DNA of 5,271 bases, from positions 1 to 5,271 of the forward strand of contig CAZOQG010000099.1 of the NCBI GenBank assembly GCA_964582065.1, given 5' to 3'. This document shows positions 1 to 5,195 of this stretch, piece after piece (position 1 is the stretch's first letter; every line of letters starts with the position of its first letter). Both the position numbers and the translations under genes were made by a program. The notes below the pieces were generated by a model. It was not told the origin of the DNA. It saw nothing but the letters and a program-made list of their open reading frames with translations, and made no database searches. The DNA comes from JACNFS01 sp964582065 (GTDB lineage: Bacteria; Chloroflexota; Dehalococcoidia; GIF9; UBA5629).

Positions 1-1
1 T

Positions 2-31
2 GATAGTGATACCGTGTGAGTGTCACCTATC
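2..31. other. Imperfect hairpin at the left edge of the window
   Basis: Bases 2-12 can pair with 20-31. The stem has about 11 pairs with one bulged C at 26 and one G-T wobble, around a 7-base loop (13-19). No T-run follows, so it is not a convincing intrinsic terminator. It may belong to the 3' end of a transcript whose gene lies to the left, or it may be chance. No coding frame of useful length covers bases 1-100 on the plus strand. Confidence 0.25.
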
Positions 32-102
32 TATCTGAACCAGATCAGCGTACTCAATACTGCCAAGGTTGATTCCTTGCTCTAAGTCCAGCAGCCAAGT
101 AG

Positions 103-131
103 TTTACACAACTTGACGCAAGCAGTATACT
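103..131 (+). promoter_or_regulatory. Sigma70-type promoter of the degV-family gene
   Basis: A -35 box TTTACA (103-108) and a -10 box TATACT (126-131) are separated by exactly 17 bases. Transcription would start near 138, giving a leader of about 43 bases. A second, poorer option overlaps it: TTGACG (113-118) with TTATAG (138-143) at 19-base spacing. The spacing and the distance to the start codon make the first pair the better call. Confidence 0.6.
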
Positions 132-180
132 CTAGCCTTATAGTCGTGCACGGTCTAACTCCCATGCGAGGTGTCACTTT

Positions 181-1023
181 ATGACAACTAGAGTCATCAC
201 CGACAGCTGCTCGGACATTACGCAACAAGAAGCCAAGAAGTTGGGCATCACTGTGGTGCCGGCATATCTCTATTTTGGTGAGGAAGTCTATCGCGACGGA
301 GTTGATATAGATAGCCATGAATTCTATCATAAACTGATGACCAGCCCAGTTCACCCTTCTACTGCGGCACCGTCGCCAGGAGATTTCGCCAAGGTGTACG
401 AGGAGACGGCTCGAGAGACCGACGAGATTGTTTCCATTCATGTTACCAGTAAACACAGCGCTGTCTGTGATGCTGCGCTGGTGGGCAAGGAGATTGCGGA
501 ACAGAAAGGATGTCGGATCGAAGTCATCGACTCTCGAGGTGTGACAATGTGGCAAGGTCTTGTTGCCATAGCTGCGGCTAGAGCTGCTGAAGCTGGATAC
601 AATTTACAGCAGGTGGCAAACAAAGCTTATGAGACCATTAGCCAACTGCGTGCTTTAGGACTTCTGGACACTCTAAGATACGCAGTCAAAGGTGGGCGCC
701 TTAGCAATACTATCTTCGCAGTGGAATCGCTGCTTAACGTGAAGCCGCTAATTACTTTGCGCGATGGCGAGGTGCGCCCAGCTGGGCTAGCCCGCACCCG
801 GAGCAAAGGAATAGACCGACTCCGTCAGCTTATAAGGTCAGCGTTACACGTTGAGGAATTAGCTATAGTCTATGGGAACACTCCAAATGATGCTCAAACA
901 CTGGCCGACTATGCGCGTTCGCTCTTTCCTAACATAGTGCCTCGAATTTCAACAATTGGGCCGGCGCTAGGTGTCCATGCCGGTCCGGGATCTCTAGTGG
1001 TCGTCCTGAGGCAAGCAAAGTAA
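181..1023 (+). CDS. DegV family protein (FakB-like fatty-acid-binding protein)
   Basis: The protein has 280 residues, the normal length for the DegV family, and appears complete. DegV/FakB proteins bind one fatty acid in the cytoplasm and present it to a FakA-type kinase, giving acyl-phosphate for phospholipid synthesis. Visible family marks are the N-terminal ITDSCSD (6-12), STAAPSPGDF (60-69), the IDSRGVTMWQG segment (116-126), the KGGRLS motif (170-175) followed by LLNVKPLI, and the C-terminal GVHAGPGSL (264-272). Thr61, Ser93, Arg173 and His266 fall where FakB proteins, as I recall them, bind the carboxylate or acyl-phosphate, so ligand binding is probably intact. There is no signal peptide or membrane segment. 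The ATG start is supported by GAGGTG (168-173) with a 7-base spacer. It has its own promoter and is convergent with the PAC2 operon, so it is probably a single-gene transcript. No kinase gene is in the window and the bound lipid cannot be read from sequence. The family call is very secure; the FakB role is inferred. Confidence 0.95.
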   Translation: MTTRVITDSCSDITQQEAKKLGITVVPAYLYFGEEVYRDGVDIDSHEFYHKLMTSPVHPSTAAPSPGDFAKVYEETARETDEIVSIHVTSKHSAVCDAALVGKEIAEQKGCRIEVIDSRGVTMWQGLVAIAAARAAEAGYNLQQVANKAYETISQLRALGLLDTLRYAVKGGRLSNTIFAVESLLNVKPLITLRDGEVRPAGLARTRSKGIDRLRQLIRSALHVEELAIVYGNTPNDAQTLADYARSLFPNIVPRISTIGPALGVHAGPGSLVVVLRQAK

Positions 1024-1065
1024 AACCTTTGCCCTATTGTATCAACCTTGTGGAATGACTCAACC

Positions 1066-1899
1066 TCAATGTCTTTTTCTTAGCAATTCCTCCATCTGTT
1101 CAGCGAGTTTCTCATTTTCATCTATGGTCAGGCTGAGATTGCTCTCCAACTTGTTGATATAACCGTCGAGCTCTGGAACCTGGCCTCTTATTTGAGCTAT
1201 CTTTTCATCTTGTTTTGCTACCGCCTCATCGAGGTCCCTAAAATCGATGCCCAAGTCAAATCGCCTGTCAAAAAACTCTGCAGCTTTTCTCCAAGCCCGG
1301 GGGTCTTCAGTTGCTACCAGATAGAAAGGCACTGGCACCCAAAGGCTCGCCCCGGCAATGTTCCTCCTCCTGGCGGCCCACATAAGAAAAGAGCTCAAGG
1401 TTGGCCTTTGGCCAGGCGGAGTTTCATAATCCATATCGCTGGCAAGGTCATACCGCCGCAACACGTCCTTCATTTCTGGCGAATTAGCTATGGCCAACAG
1501 GACTCGCGGTGTGGTATGCGCGCTCAAAGAAACCATGCCACCAATGGTGTACAGCTCTTTCACCTTACAAGAATGCTCAGCGACGTCCAGGACTGAACTC
1601 AGGAATTCATACCACTCAGACCTGGGCAGATTACTTTCGAACATCACCAGATTCTTTCCCCGGCAGGAATAGAATTTACTGCCTGGGAACCGGGCTATGT
1701 TATCTTCGACAGAGACCCCATCCAGGGAAAAGTACTCTGCAGGGTCAATCTCTGCGAATACCCGCCCTCGCAGTTTCTTGTTCAAGTAATCAACGACTTT
1801 CGGTCCAAGCTTGCCAGCATCTTCGCTCCAAGCCACTACCGTGGATGAACCCTGCAGCTTCGGTCTGGCAAGAATTTGGAAAGGCTGCTTTGCACTCAA
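1066..1899 (-). CDS. PAC2 family protein B (diverged paralog of its upstream neighbour)
   Basis: This 277-residue protein is the last gene of the minus-strand operon. It aligns by eye with PAC2 protein A along most of its length: FAEIDPAEYF (48-57) matches FAEIEPWHFF, FPGSKFY (71-77) matches FPGNKFY, VLDVA (103-107) is shared, ELYTIGG (115-121) matches RVYTSGA, TTPRVLLAIANS (129-140) matches TVRPRVWAVPNS, and VPVPFYL (188-194) matches GEIPIYL. The glycine-rich N-terminal motif of PAC2 domains (PGIGNIG in A) is replaced here by SEDAGKLG (25-32). Residues about 222-274 are charged, helical and coiled-coil-like. The C-terminus is LLRKRH, with no HbYX motif. There is no signal peptide or membrane segment, so it is cytoplasmic. 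The start is a TTG at 1897-1899, supported by GGTGGAG with a 7-base spacer, and lies 2 bases after the stop of gene A. A structural partner of A is the most likely role. PAC2 proteins are related to proteasome-assembly chaperones, but the bacterial function is not established. Confidence 0.82.
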   Translation of the reverse strand: MSAKQPFQILARPKLQGSSTVVAWSEDAGKLGPKVVDYLNKKLRGRVFAEIDPAEYFSLDGVSVEDNIARFPGSKFYSCRGKNLVMFESNLPRSEWYEFLSSVLDVAEHSCKVKELYTIGGMVSLSAHTTPRVLLAIANSPEMKDVLRRYDLASDMDYETPPGQRPTLSSFLMWAARRRNIAGASLWVPVPFYLVATEDPRAWRKAAEFFDRRFDLGIDFRDLDEAVAKQDEKIAQIRGQVPELDGYINKLESNLSLTIDENEKLAEQMEELLRKRH

Positions 1900-1901
1900 T
1901 T

Positions 1902-2813
1902 CTAGTCTCCACCAGGTTCTTTCTTAAACAGTTTATCGATGTCTTGCAGGATCTTCCTCTTGTCCTCCTCTGTTATAGGTCGTGGCTCAGTCGGCTCGGC
2001 AGAAGTCGCATACCGTAGCTTATCAAGTTGCGCCTTTATCTCTGGAGGCAACCTATCATACAAACTCTCAATTTCTCTCTCACTCTGTTCAGCAAGTTCA
2101 CTAATTTCTTCCGTGTTAACCCCAATCCCCAGAGCCATCCCCAACACTTCCAGCACTGATTTTGATGCCTTCGGGTAAGGAAGGGGGAAACCCTGAAGGT
2201 AGATTGGTATCTCACCCATTACGCATATCGCCTCCAGACCCCTTCTTTTGGCAACTCCCAACAGAAGCCCGTTCAAGCCGGTGATATTGCCCTGGCCGCC
2301 TCTTCCCTCGACGTCTGACATTAACACTGTATTCTCGTAGCTTCTTATCTCCTCGACCAGGTCTTCGCTATTAGGTACCGCCCAGACTCTTGGTCTGACG
2401 GTATGATGGATGGCTGCAACTGCTGCTCCAGAAGTGTAAACTCTCCGACATCCAAACCGCAGCGCCACATCTAGAACAAGATTAGCCATCCGGCAGGCCT
2501 TTGTTCCTTCAGCATAAGTTCTTCCTCCCTCGCTAGGCTGTTCCTCTCCGATAAAGAACATCAAGTCCTTGCCCTCACTTCTCTTGAAATAGAATTTGTT
2601 ACCAGGAAACTCCAAATCTTTCAATTCACCATCTCTGATTACAGCCTTCCTTGGGTAGAAGAAATGCCACGGTTCTATCTCCGCAAACTCTTCCGCCCCC
2701 ACCATTTTTCTCAGAGCATCGACTGCCATTATTCCAATATTTCCAATTCCCGGCCAGCAGGCTATCAAGACCGGGTTCTCAAGCTCGGGTTCACTATAAA
2801 CTCTGATTCCCAT
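1902..2813 (-). CDS. PAC2 family protein A (proteasome assembly chaperone-like)
   Basis: The protein has 303 residues from the preferred ATG. A typical PAC2-domain N-terminus is visible: the strand PVLIACW, then PGIGNIG (21-27), then FAEIEPWHFFYP (43-54). Later come FPGNKFYF (69-76), a VYTSGAAVAAIHH segment (125-137) and the GEIPIYLQ strand (200-207). The last 70 residues are charged and helical, with a proline-rich break at about 273-280 and the end KKEPGGD, which is not an HbYX tail. PAC2 proteins share the fold of eukaryotic and archaeal proteasome-assembly chaperones. In bacteria they are known chiefly from lineages such as Actinobacteria and Chloroflexota, and their substrate is unknown. 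The start is ambiguous by one codon, GTG (2814-2816) or ATG (2811-2813). ATG is preferred because AAGGAGG lies 5 bases from it but only 2 from the GTG. The stop of the phosphatase gene overlaps this start as TGATG, implying translational coupling. The family assignment is good and the function is open. Confidence 0.88.
   Translation of the reverse strand: MGIRVYSEPELENPVLIACWPGIGNIGIMAVDALRKMVGAEEFAEIEPWHFFYPRKAVIRDGELKDLEFPGNKFYFKRSEGKDLMFFIGEEQPSEGGRTYAEGTKACRMANLVLDVALRFGCRRVYTSGAAVAAIHHTVRPRVWAVPNSEDLVEEIRSYENTVLMSDVEGRGGQGNITGLNGLLLGVAKRRGLEAICVMGEIPIYLQGFPLPYPKASKSVLEVLGMALGIGVNTEEISELAEQSEREIESLYDRLPPEIKAQLDKLRYATSAEPTEPRPITEEDKRKILQDIDKLFKKEPGGD
1907..1913 (-). promoter_or_regulatory. 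Ribosome binding site fixing the TTG start of PAC2 protein B
   Basis: On the minus strand GGTGGAG sits inside the last codons of PAC2 protein A, 7 bases before the TTG at 1899. It supports the rare start codon and suggests B is translated by ribosomes finishing A. Confidence 0.6.
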
Positions 2814-3310
2814 CACTCCCTCCTTTCTCTGCCTGCACGCTCACTTGCCTGCTGGGCAAAAGCGGGAAGGAGAGTCCAGTCTATTGACCAAGCTTCGCCG
2901 CTCCTGGCGAGGCAGACTACTGCCCCCATCCTGAATCTAACAACCTCTTTCTCGGCTTCGCCCAGGACAAGCAAAGACGCCAACCTGCTCAAATGGGGAA
3001 GGTGACCTACCATCATGAGTGGTCCTTCAGCCTGTGCCACCAAATGTTTTGCCTTATCGGGGTCATCCAAAGGTCCAAGACCTTCCCGTTCGGTAATACC
3101 TTTGGGGACCACAAGATGTTGGGCGAAAAGCTCTGCTGTCTGTTTTGCTCTCAGCTTGCCGGAATGAAAAACCTGGGCAACCTCTACCCCCAAGTTAGCC
3201 GCGTAGCGAGCCACTGCGTCGACTTCTACTCGGCCCCTATCTGTCAAAGGTCGCGTCGCGTCTTCTGCTTCCGATTTGGACTCACCATGCTGCACCAAGT
3301 AGACTTCCAC
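2813..3310 (-). CDS. SixA-like phosphohistidine phosphatase (histidine phosphatase superfamily, QHG variant)
   Basis: The 165-residue protein is close to the length of E. coli SixA (about 160). Superfamily marks are the catalytic-loop histidine in VQHGES (6-11), RPLTDRGR (20-27), FHSGKLRAKQTAE (48-60) with the second-site Arg54, the acidic turn GPLDDPD (79-85), and the second catalytic histidine in MVGHLPHLSRLASLL (100-114, His103). The usual RHG is QHG here, with Gln7 replacing a normally conserved phosphate-pocket arginine. All other key residues are present, so it may be active or altered. SixA removes phosphate from histidine in phosphorelay or PTS proteins; the substrate here is unknown. 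The start is a GTG at 3308-3310 with GGAGGG 7 bases upstream and an in-frame stop immediately before it, so no earlier start is possible. It is first in the operon, behind an extended -10 promoter. Its coupling to two PAC2 genes suggests a shared, still undefined, role. A more distant phosphoglycerate-mutase-like phosphatase is the alternative. Confidence 0.88.
   Translation of the reverse strand: MEVYLVQHGESKSEAEDATRPLTDRGRVEVDAVARYAANLGVEVAQVFHSGKLRAKQTAELFAQHLVVPKGITEREGLGPLDDPDKAKHLVAQAEGPLMMVGHLPHLSRLASLLVLGEAEKEVVRFRMGAVVCLARSGEAWSIDWTLLPAFAQQASERAGRERRE
2819..2825 (-). promoter_or_regulatory. Ribosome binding site deciding the start of PAC2 protein A
   Basis: AAGGAGG on the minus strand is 5 bases from the ATG at 2813 and only 2 bases from the adjacent GTG at 2816. 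It lies in the 3' end of the phosphatase gene. This spacing favours the ATG as the true start. Confidence 0.65.
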
Positions 3311-3346
3311 TTACTGTCCCTCCAGACCTTCGTTCTGGCATCAATA

Positions 3347-3375
3347 AGTATAGCACACAGCTTGAATCACTTTAA
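3347..3375 (-). promoter_or_regulatory. Extended -10 promoter of the phosphatase-PAC2 operon
   Basis: Read on the minus strand, TGC-TATACT (3355 down to 3347) is an extended -10 element. The best -35 at 17-base spacing is the weak TTAAAG (3375-3370). A better-looking TTGACT (3380-3375) lies 22 bases away, too far for normal use. Transcription would start near 3340, about 30 bases before the GTG of the phosphatase gene. The weak -35 with a TGn extension fits an extended -10 or activator-dependent promoter. Confidence 0.5.
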
Positions 3376-3381
3376 GTCAAG
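3361..3381. promoter_or_regulatory. Imperfect palindrome, candidate operator
   Basis: A 21-base imperfect palindrome has outer arms CTTGA (3361-3365) and TCAAG (3377-3381) and 7 of 10 possible pairs matching. It covers the -35 region of the minus-strand promoter. A further CTTGACAAG (3402-3410), itself a small palindrome, overlaps a consensus plus-strand -35 box. The position suits a repressor or activator site, but no regulator is encoded in the window. Confidence 0.3.
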
Positions 3382-3402
3382 GAGTAGCCACGAAAGAATT
3401 TC

Positions 3403-3432
3403 TTGACAAGCTTGGGCTTCTAGGCAGGTAAT
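3403..3432 (+). promoter_or_regulatory. Possible distal plus-strand promoter
   Basis: A perfect consensus -35 box TTGACA (3403-3408) is followed after 18 bases by GGTAAT (3427-3432), which matches four of six -10 positions. It would start transcription near 3439, about 100 bases before the dUTPase gene. It is weaker overall than the proximal promoter and may be secondary. Confidence 0.3.
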
Positions 3433-3463
3433 CTGATGAAACGTATGGACAGGCTAATCTGGC

Positions 3464-3492
3464 TTGTCTGGTATGGGGTCGTAAGCTATACT
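3464..3492 (+). promoter_or_regulatory. Main promoter of the dUTPase-DUF72 pair
   Basis: TTGTCT (3464-3469) and TATACT (3487-3492) are exactly 17 bases apart. Transcription would start near 3499, giving a leader of about 42 bases before the GTG at 3541. The -10 hexamer is the same as in the other two main promoters of the window. Confidence 0.6.
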
Positions 3493-3540
3493 GGTTTTAG
3501 ACAATTCCACAGATGGGGCTTTGACACTCCAGGTGCATAA

Positions 3541-4056
3541 GTGACAGCCGTCCTTTCAAGAGAAGACATACTGGGCCTGCTGAAAAGAACACCCCCACTT
3601 ATCGAAAATCTGCGTAGCGTAGGGGAACAAATTCAACCTAACGGCGTAGACCTAACGGTAAGTGATATAGCTTTGTTTTCTTCCCCCGGTAAGCTAGGCC
3701 CCCAAAATGAGAACAGGGTTCTCTCCACCACTTCCCCACTGGTTTTCGATGCCCTGGGTAGTATAGACCTGTTGCCCGGTTGCTACCTGATTACCTACAA
3801 CGAGGTCGTCAATCTGCCCAAACACATAATGGCCCTGGCAATGCCCCGCTCCAGCCTCCTCAGGTGTGGTGTTAACGTTCATACTGCAGTCTGGGATGCC
3901 GGCTACTCGGGTAGGTCTCAGTCTCTCATGGTTGTCTACAATCCGCGCGGATTTCGGCTGCTCAAGGATGCTCGGATTATTCAGCTTGTCTTCTTCCGCC
4001 TCAGCCGCGAGGTAGCTGAAGGCTACCAGGGTATGTTTCAAGGAGAGAATGTCTGA
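3541..4056 (+). CDS. dut: dUTP diphosphatase, archaeal-type, of the dCTP deaminase/dUTPase superfamily
   Basis: The enzyme would hydrolyse dUTP to dUMP and pyrophosphate, keeping uracil out of DNA and supplying the thymidylate precursor. The 171-residue protein shows the superfamily motifs in order: IQPNGVDLTV (31-40), NEVVNLP (87-93), MPRSSLLRCG (101-110), HTAVWDAGYSGRS (114-126) and the C-terminal GYQGMFQGENV (161-171). The HTAVWDAGYxGRS and QGEN-ending pattern is that of the archaeal deoxyuridine-triphosphate nucleotidohydrolase group. The strand where dCTP deaminases carry their catalytic Glu (GxxxLEFYN) reads SLMVVYN here, with no acid. Deaminase activity is therefore unlikely and a plain dUTPase is the better call. 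The GTG start is forced by an in-frame TAA immediately upstream (3538-3540); the ribosome site AGGTG (3531-3535) is modest. The stop shares one base with the start of the DUF72 gene (TGATG). The likely relatedness to archaeal enzymes hints at old transfer, but base composition does not stand out. Confidence 0.88.
   Translation: MTAVLSREDILGLLKRTPPLIENLRSVGEQIQPNGVDLTVSDIALFSSPGKLGPQNENRVLSTTSPLVFDALGSIDLLPGCYLITYNEVVNLPKHIMALAMPRSSLLRCGVNVHTAVWDAGYSGRSQSLMVVYNPRGFRLLKDARIIQLVFFRLSREVAEGYQGMFQGENV
4040..4045 (+). promoter_or_regulatory. Ribosome binding site fixing the DUF72 start
   Basis: AAGGAG near the end of the dUTPase gene is 10 bases before the ATG at 4056 and 19 bases before the next in-frame ATG at 4065. 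It therefore favours the upstream start that overlaps the dUTPase stop. Confidence 0.55.
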
Positions 4057-5003
4057 TGAGGCAAATGCTGATTGGCACTTGCTCCTGGACTGACCCGACA
4101 CTTCTCGCTACCGACTTCTATCCTAGCGAAGTAAACGATGCTGAGAAGCGGCTGCAGCATTATGCGCATCATTTTCCTGTGGTTGAGGTTGACAGCACCT
4201 ACTACTCAATGCCGGCAGAGAGGACAGCCAGGCTTTGGGTTGAGCGTACTCCTCAGGAGTTCATTTTCAATATCAAGGCTTTCAGTCTGTTCACTCAGCA
4301 TCCGACAAAGCTTCAAGCTCTTCCCAAAGATGTGAGAGCGCTGATACCGCCGCTGGAAAAGGCAAACATCTACTACCGCGATGTGCCTGACGATATTAGA
4401 AGTCTGCTGTGGCAAAGATTCAGCGAGGCGTTGCTACCGCTGGATAGCGCTGGCAAGCTAGGCATTGTTTTGCTTCAGTTCCCACCATGGTTCTACCCCG
4501 GGAAGGGCTCGGAGAAACATCTGGTCGAATGCAAACAGAATCTGCCACAATATCGACTGGCAATCGAGTTTCGTAACGGCGCCTGGCTCAGCGAAAGCAG
4601 AAGGCGAGAGACTTTCGACTTTCTGAGGCAGAATGACTTCATCTACGTTTGCGTTGATGAGCCGCAGGGCTTCAGGTCGTCAGCCCCGTCAGTTGCTCAG
4701 GCAACGTCTGAGATTGGAGTAGTGCGTTTTCACGGCAGAAACAAAGATAATTGGGAGAAGAAAGGGATAAGCGTTGTCGAGCGGTTCAAATATCTTTACA
4801 GCGATGAGGAGCTTGGCGAGTGGCTACCAAAGCTGGCTGAGCTTGCCTCCAAAGTCACACGACTTCATATCTTGTTCAATAATTGTTATGGCGATTATGG
4901 AGTTAGAAATGCTCGTGACATCGACAGGCTGATAAGGTCTCAGCCATATCTGTTCCCCGATTATCTGAAACCTCCGAAGAAGGAAACGGATGTACGGATA
5001 TGA
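4056..5003 (+). CDS. DUF72 domain-containing protein (YecE-like, TIM-barrel fold)
   Basis: The protein has 315 residues, slightly long for the DUF72/YecE family, and appears complete. Family signatures run the whole length: IGTCSWTDP (6-14), FYP (21-23), HHFPVVEVDSTYYSMP (38-53), FIFNIKAFSLFTQHPT (69-84), GIVLLQFPPWF (136-146), LAIEFRNGAWL (168-178), VCVDEPQG (198-205), VVRFHGRNKDNW (222-233) and the C-terminal HILFNNCYGDYGVRNA (271-286). DUF72 proteins adopt a TIM-barrel-like fold. Their conserved acidic and aromatic residues look like an enzyme site, but no reaction is established. The stretch at about 96-128 after the FNIKAF strand is helical and variable. There is no signal peptide or membrane segment. 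The start overlaps the dUTPase stop by one base (TGATG), so the two are expected to be co-translated. A functional link to nucleotide hygiene is only suggested by position. The family call is very secure; the function is unknown. Confidence 0.93.
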   Translation: MRQMLIGTCSWTDPTLLATDFYPSEVNDAEKRLQHYAHHFPVVEVDSTYYSMPAERTARLWVERTPQEFIFNIKAFSLFTQHPTKLQALPKDVRALIPPLEKANIYYRDVPDDIRSLLWQRFSEALLPLDSAGKLGIVLLQFPPWFYPGKGSEKHLVECKQNLPQYRLAIEFRNGAWLSESRRRETFDFLRQNDFIYVCVDEPQGFRSSAPSVAQATSEIGVVRFHGRNKDNWEKKGISVVERFKYLYSDEELGEWLPKLAELASKVTRLHILFNNCYGDYGVRNARDIDRLIRSQPYLFPDYLKPPKKETDVRI

Positions 5004-5052
5004 CGGCATAGCCGATCTGCTCTACAAGGTGGGGGGTGACTCCCGCAGTGTC

Positions 5053-5088
5053 CTCCCTCCCCTGGCGGGAGGGAATTAGAGGGAGGGG
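5053..5088 (+). repeat. G-rich inverted repeat with G-quadruplex pattern, possible transcript end
   Basis: TCCCTCCC (5054-5061) and GGGAGGGA (5067-5074) form an 8-bp stem with loop CTGGC. An alternative stem pairs CTCCCTC (5053-5059) with GAGGGAG (5079-5085). The G side alone (5067-5088) has four G-tracts with loops A, AATTAGA and A, a canonical quadruplex pattern. TGTTTTA follows from 5094, so it could act as an imperfect terminator for the dUTPase-DUF72 transcript, whose last stop is about 50 bases upstream. Similar CCCTCCC-loop-GGGAGGG palindromes are common dispersed intergenic repeats in environmental bacterial genomes. Confidence 0.5.
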
Positions 5089-5117
5089 CATCCTGTTTTA
5101 CCGTCACCGCCACACGG

Positions 5118-5195
5118 TAAATTCCAAATCCCAATATCTAAACCGCAAACAAATTCAAATGCCCCAACCCCCAAATTCAAAACAGGAACATTTGG
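5118..5195. repeat. AAATTCAAA-type intergenic repeat segment
   Basis: The plus strand here is very poor in G and carries AAATTCCAA (5119-5127), AAATTCAAA (5151-5159) and AAATTCAAA (5173-5181), with related CCAAAT and CAAAT words between. AATATC (5133-5138) is inverted as GATATT (5209-5214), and AAATGC (5157-5162) is inverted as GCATTT (5202-5207), giving weak nested pairing. I recognise this style from dispersed non-coding repeats in several candidate bacterial phyla, but I cannot confirm copies elsewhere. The open frames crossing it are not protein-like. Confidence 0.4.

Noticed and set aside
82..555. 157-residue minus-strand open frame opposite the DegV gene
   Set aside because: It is antisense to a clearly recognised DegV gene and has no family-like motif; its low-complexity, Arg/Cys/His-rich content is typical of a shadow frame.
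1024..1065. Bidirectional terminator between the convergent DegV and PAC2 genes
   Set aside because: Expected by position, but I find no stem longer than a few pairs and the only T-run (1072-1078) lies in the PAC2 coding sequence without a hairpin before it.
1509..2018. Plus-strand open frames over the PAC2 genes, up to 169 residues
   Set aside because: They run opposite two PAC2 genes with real domain motifs and good ribosome sites, and they show no recognisable domain.
2993..3406. 137-residue plus-strand open frame across the phosphatase gene and intergenic region
   Set aside because: It is antisense to the catalytic motifs of the phosphatase and crosses the divergent promoter region; its composition is Cys/Phe/Ser-rich and not protein-like.
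3541..4056. dCTP deaminase (dcd) as the product
   Set aside because: The strand that carries the deaminase catalytic Glu reads SLMVVYN without an acidic residue, and the HTAVWDAGYSGRS and QGENV motifs fit the archaeal dUTPase group.
3694..4101. 135-residue minus-strand open frame opposite the dUTPase
   Set aside because: Shadow of a conserved enzyme gene, with no domain or ribosome site seen.
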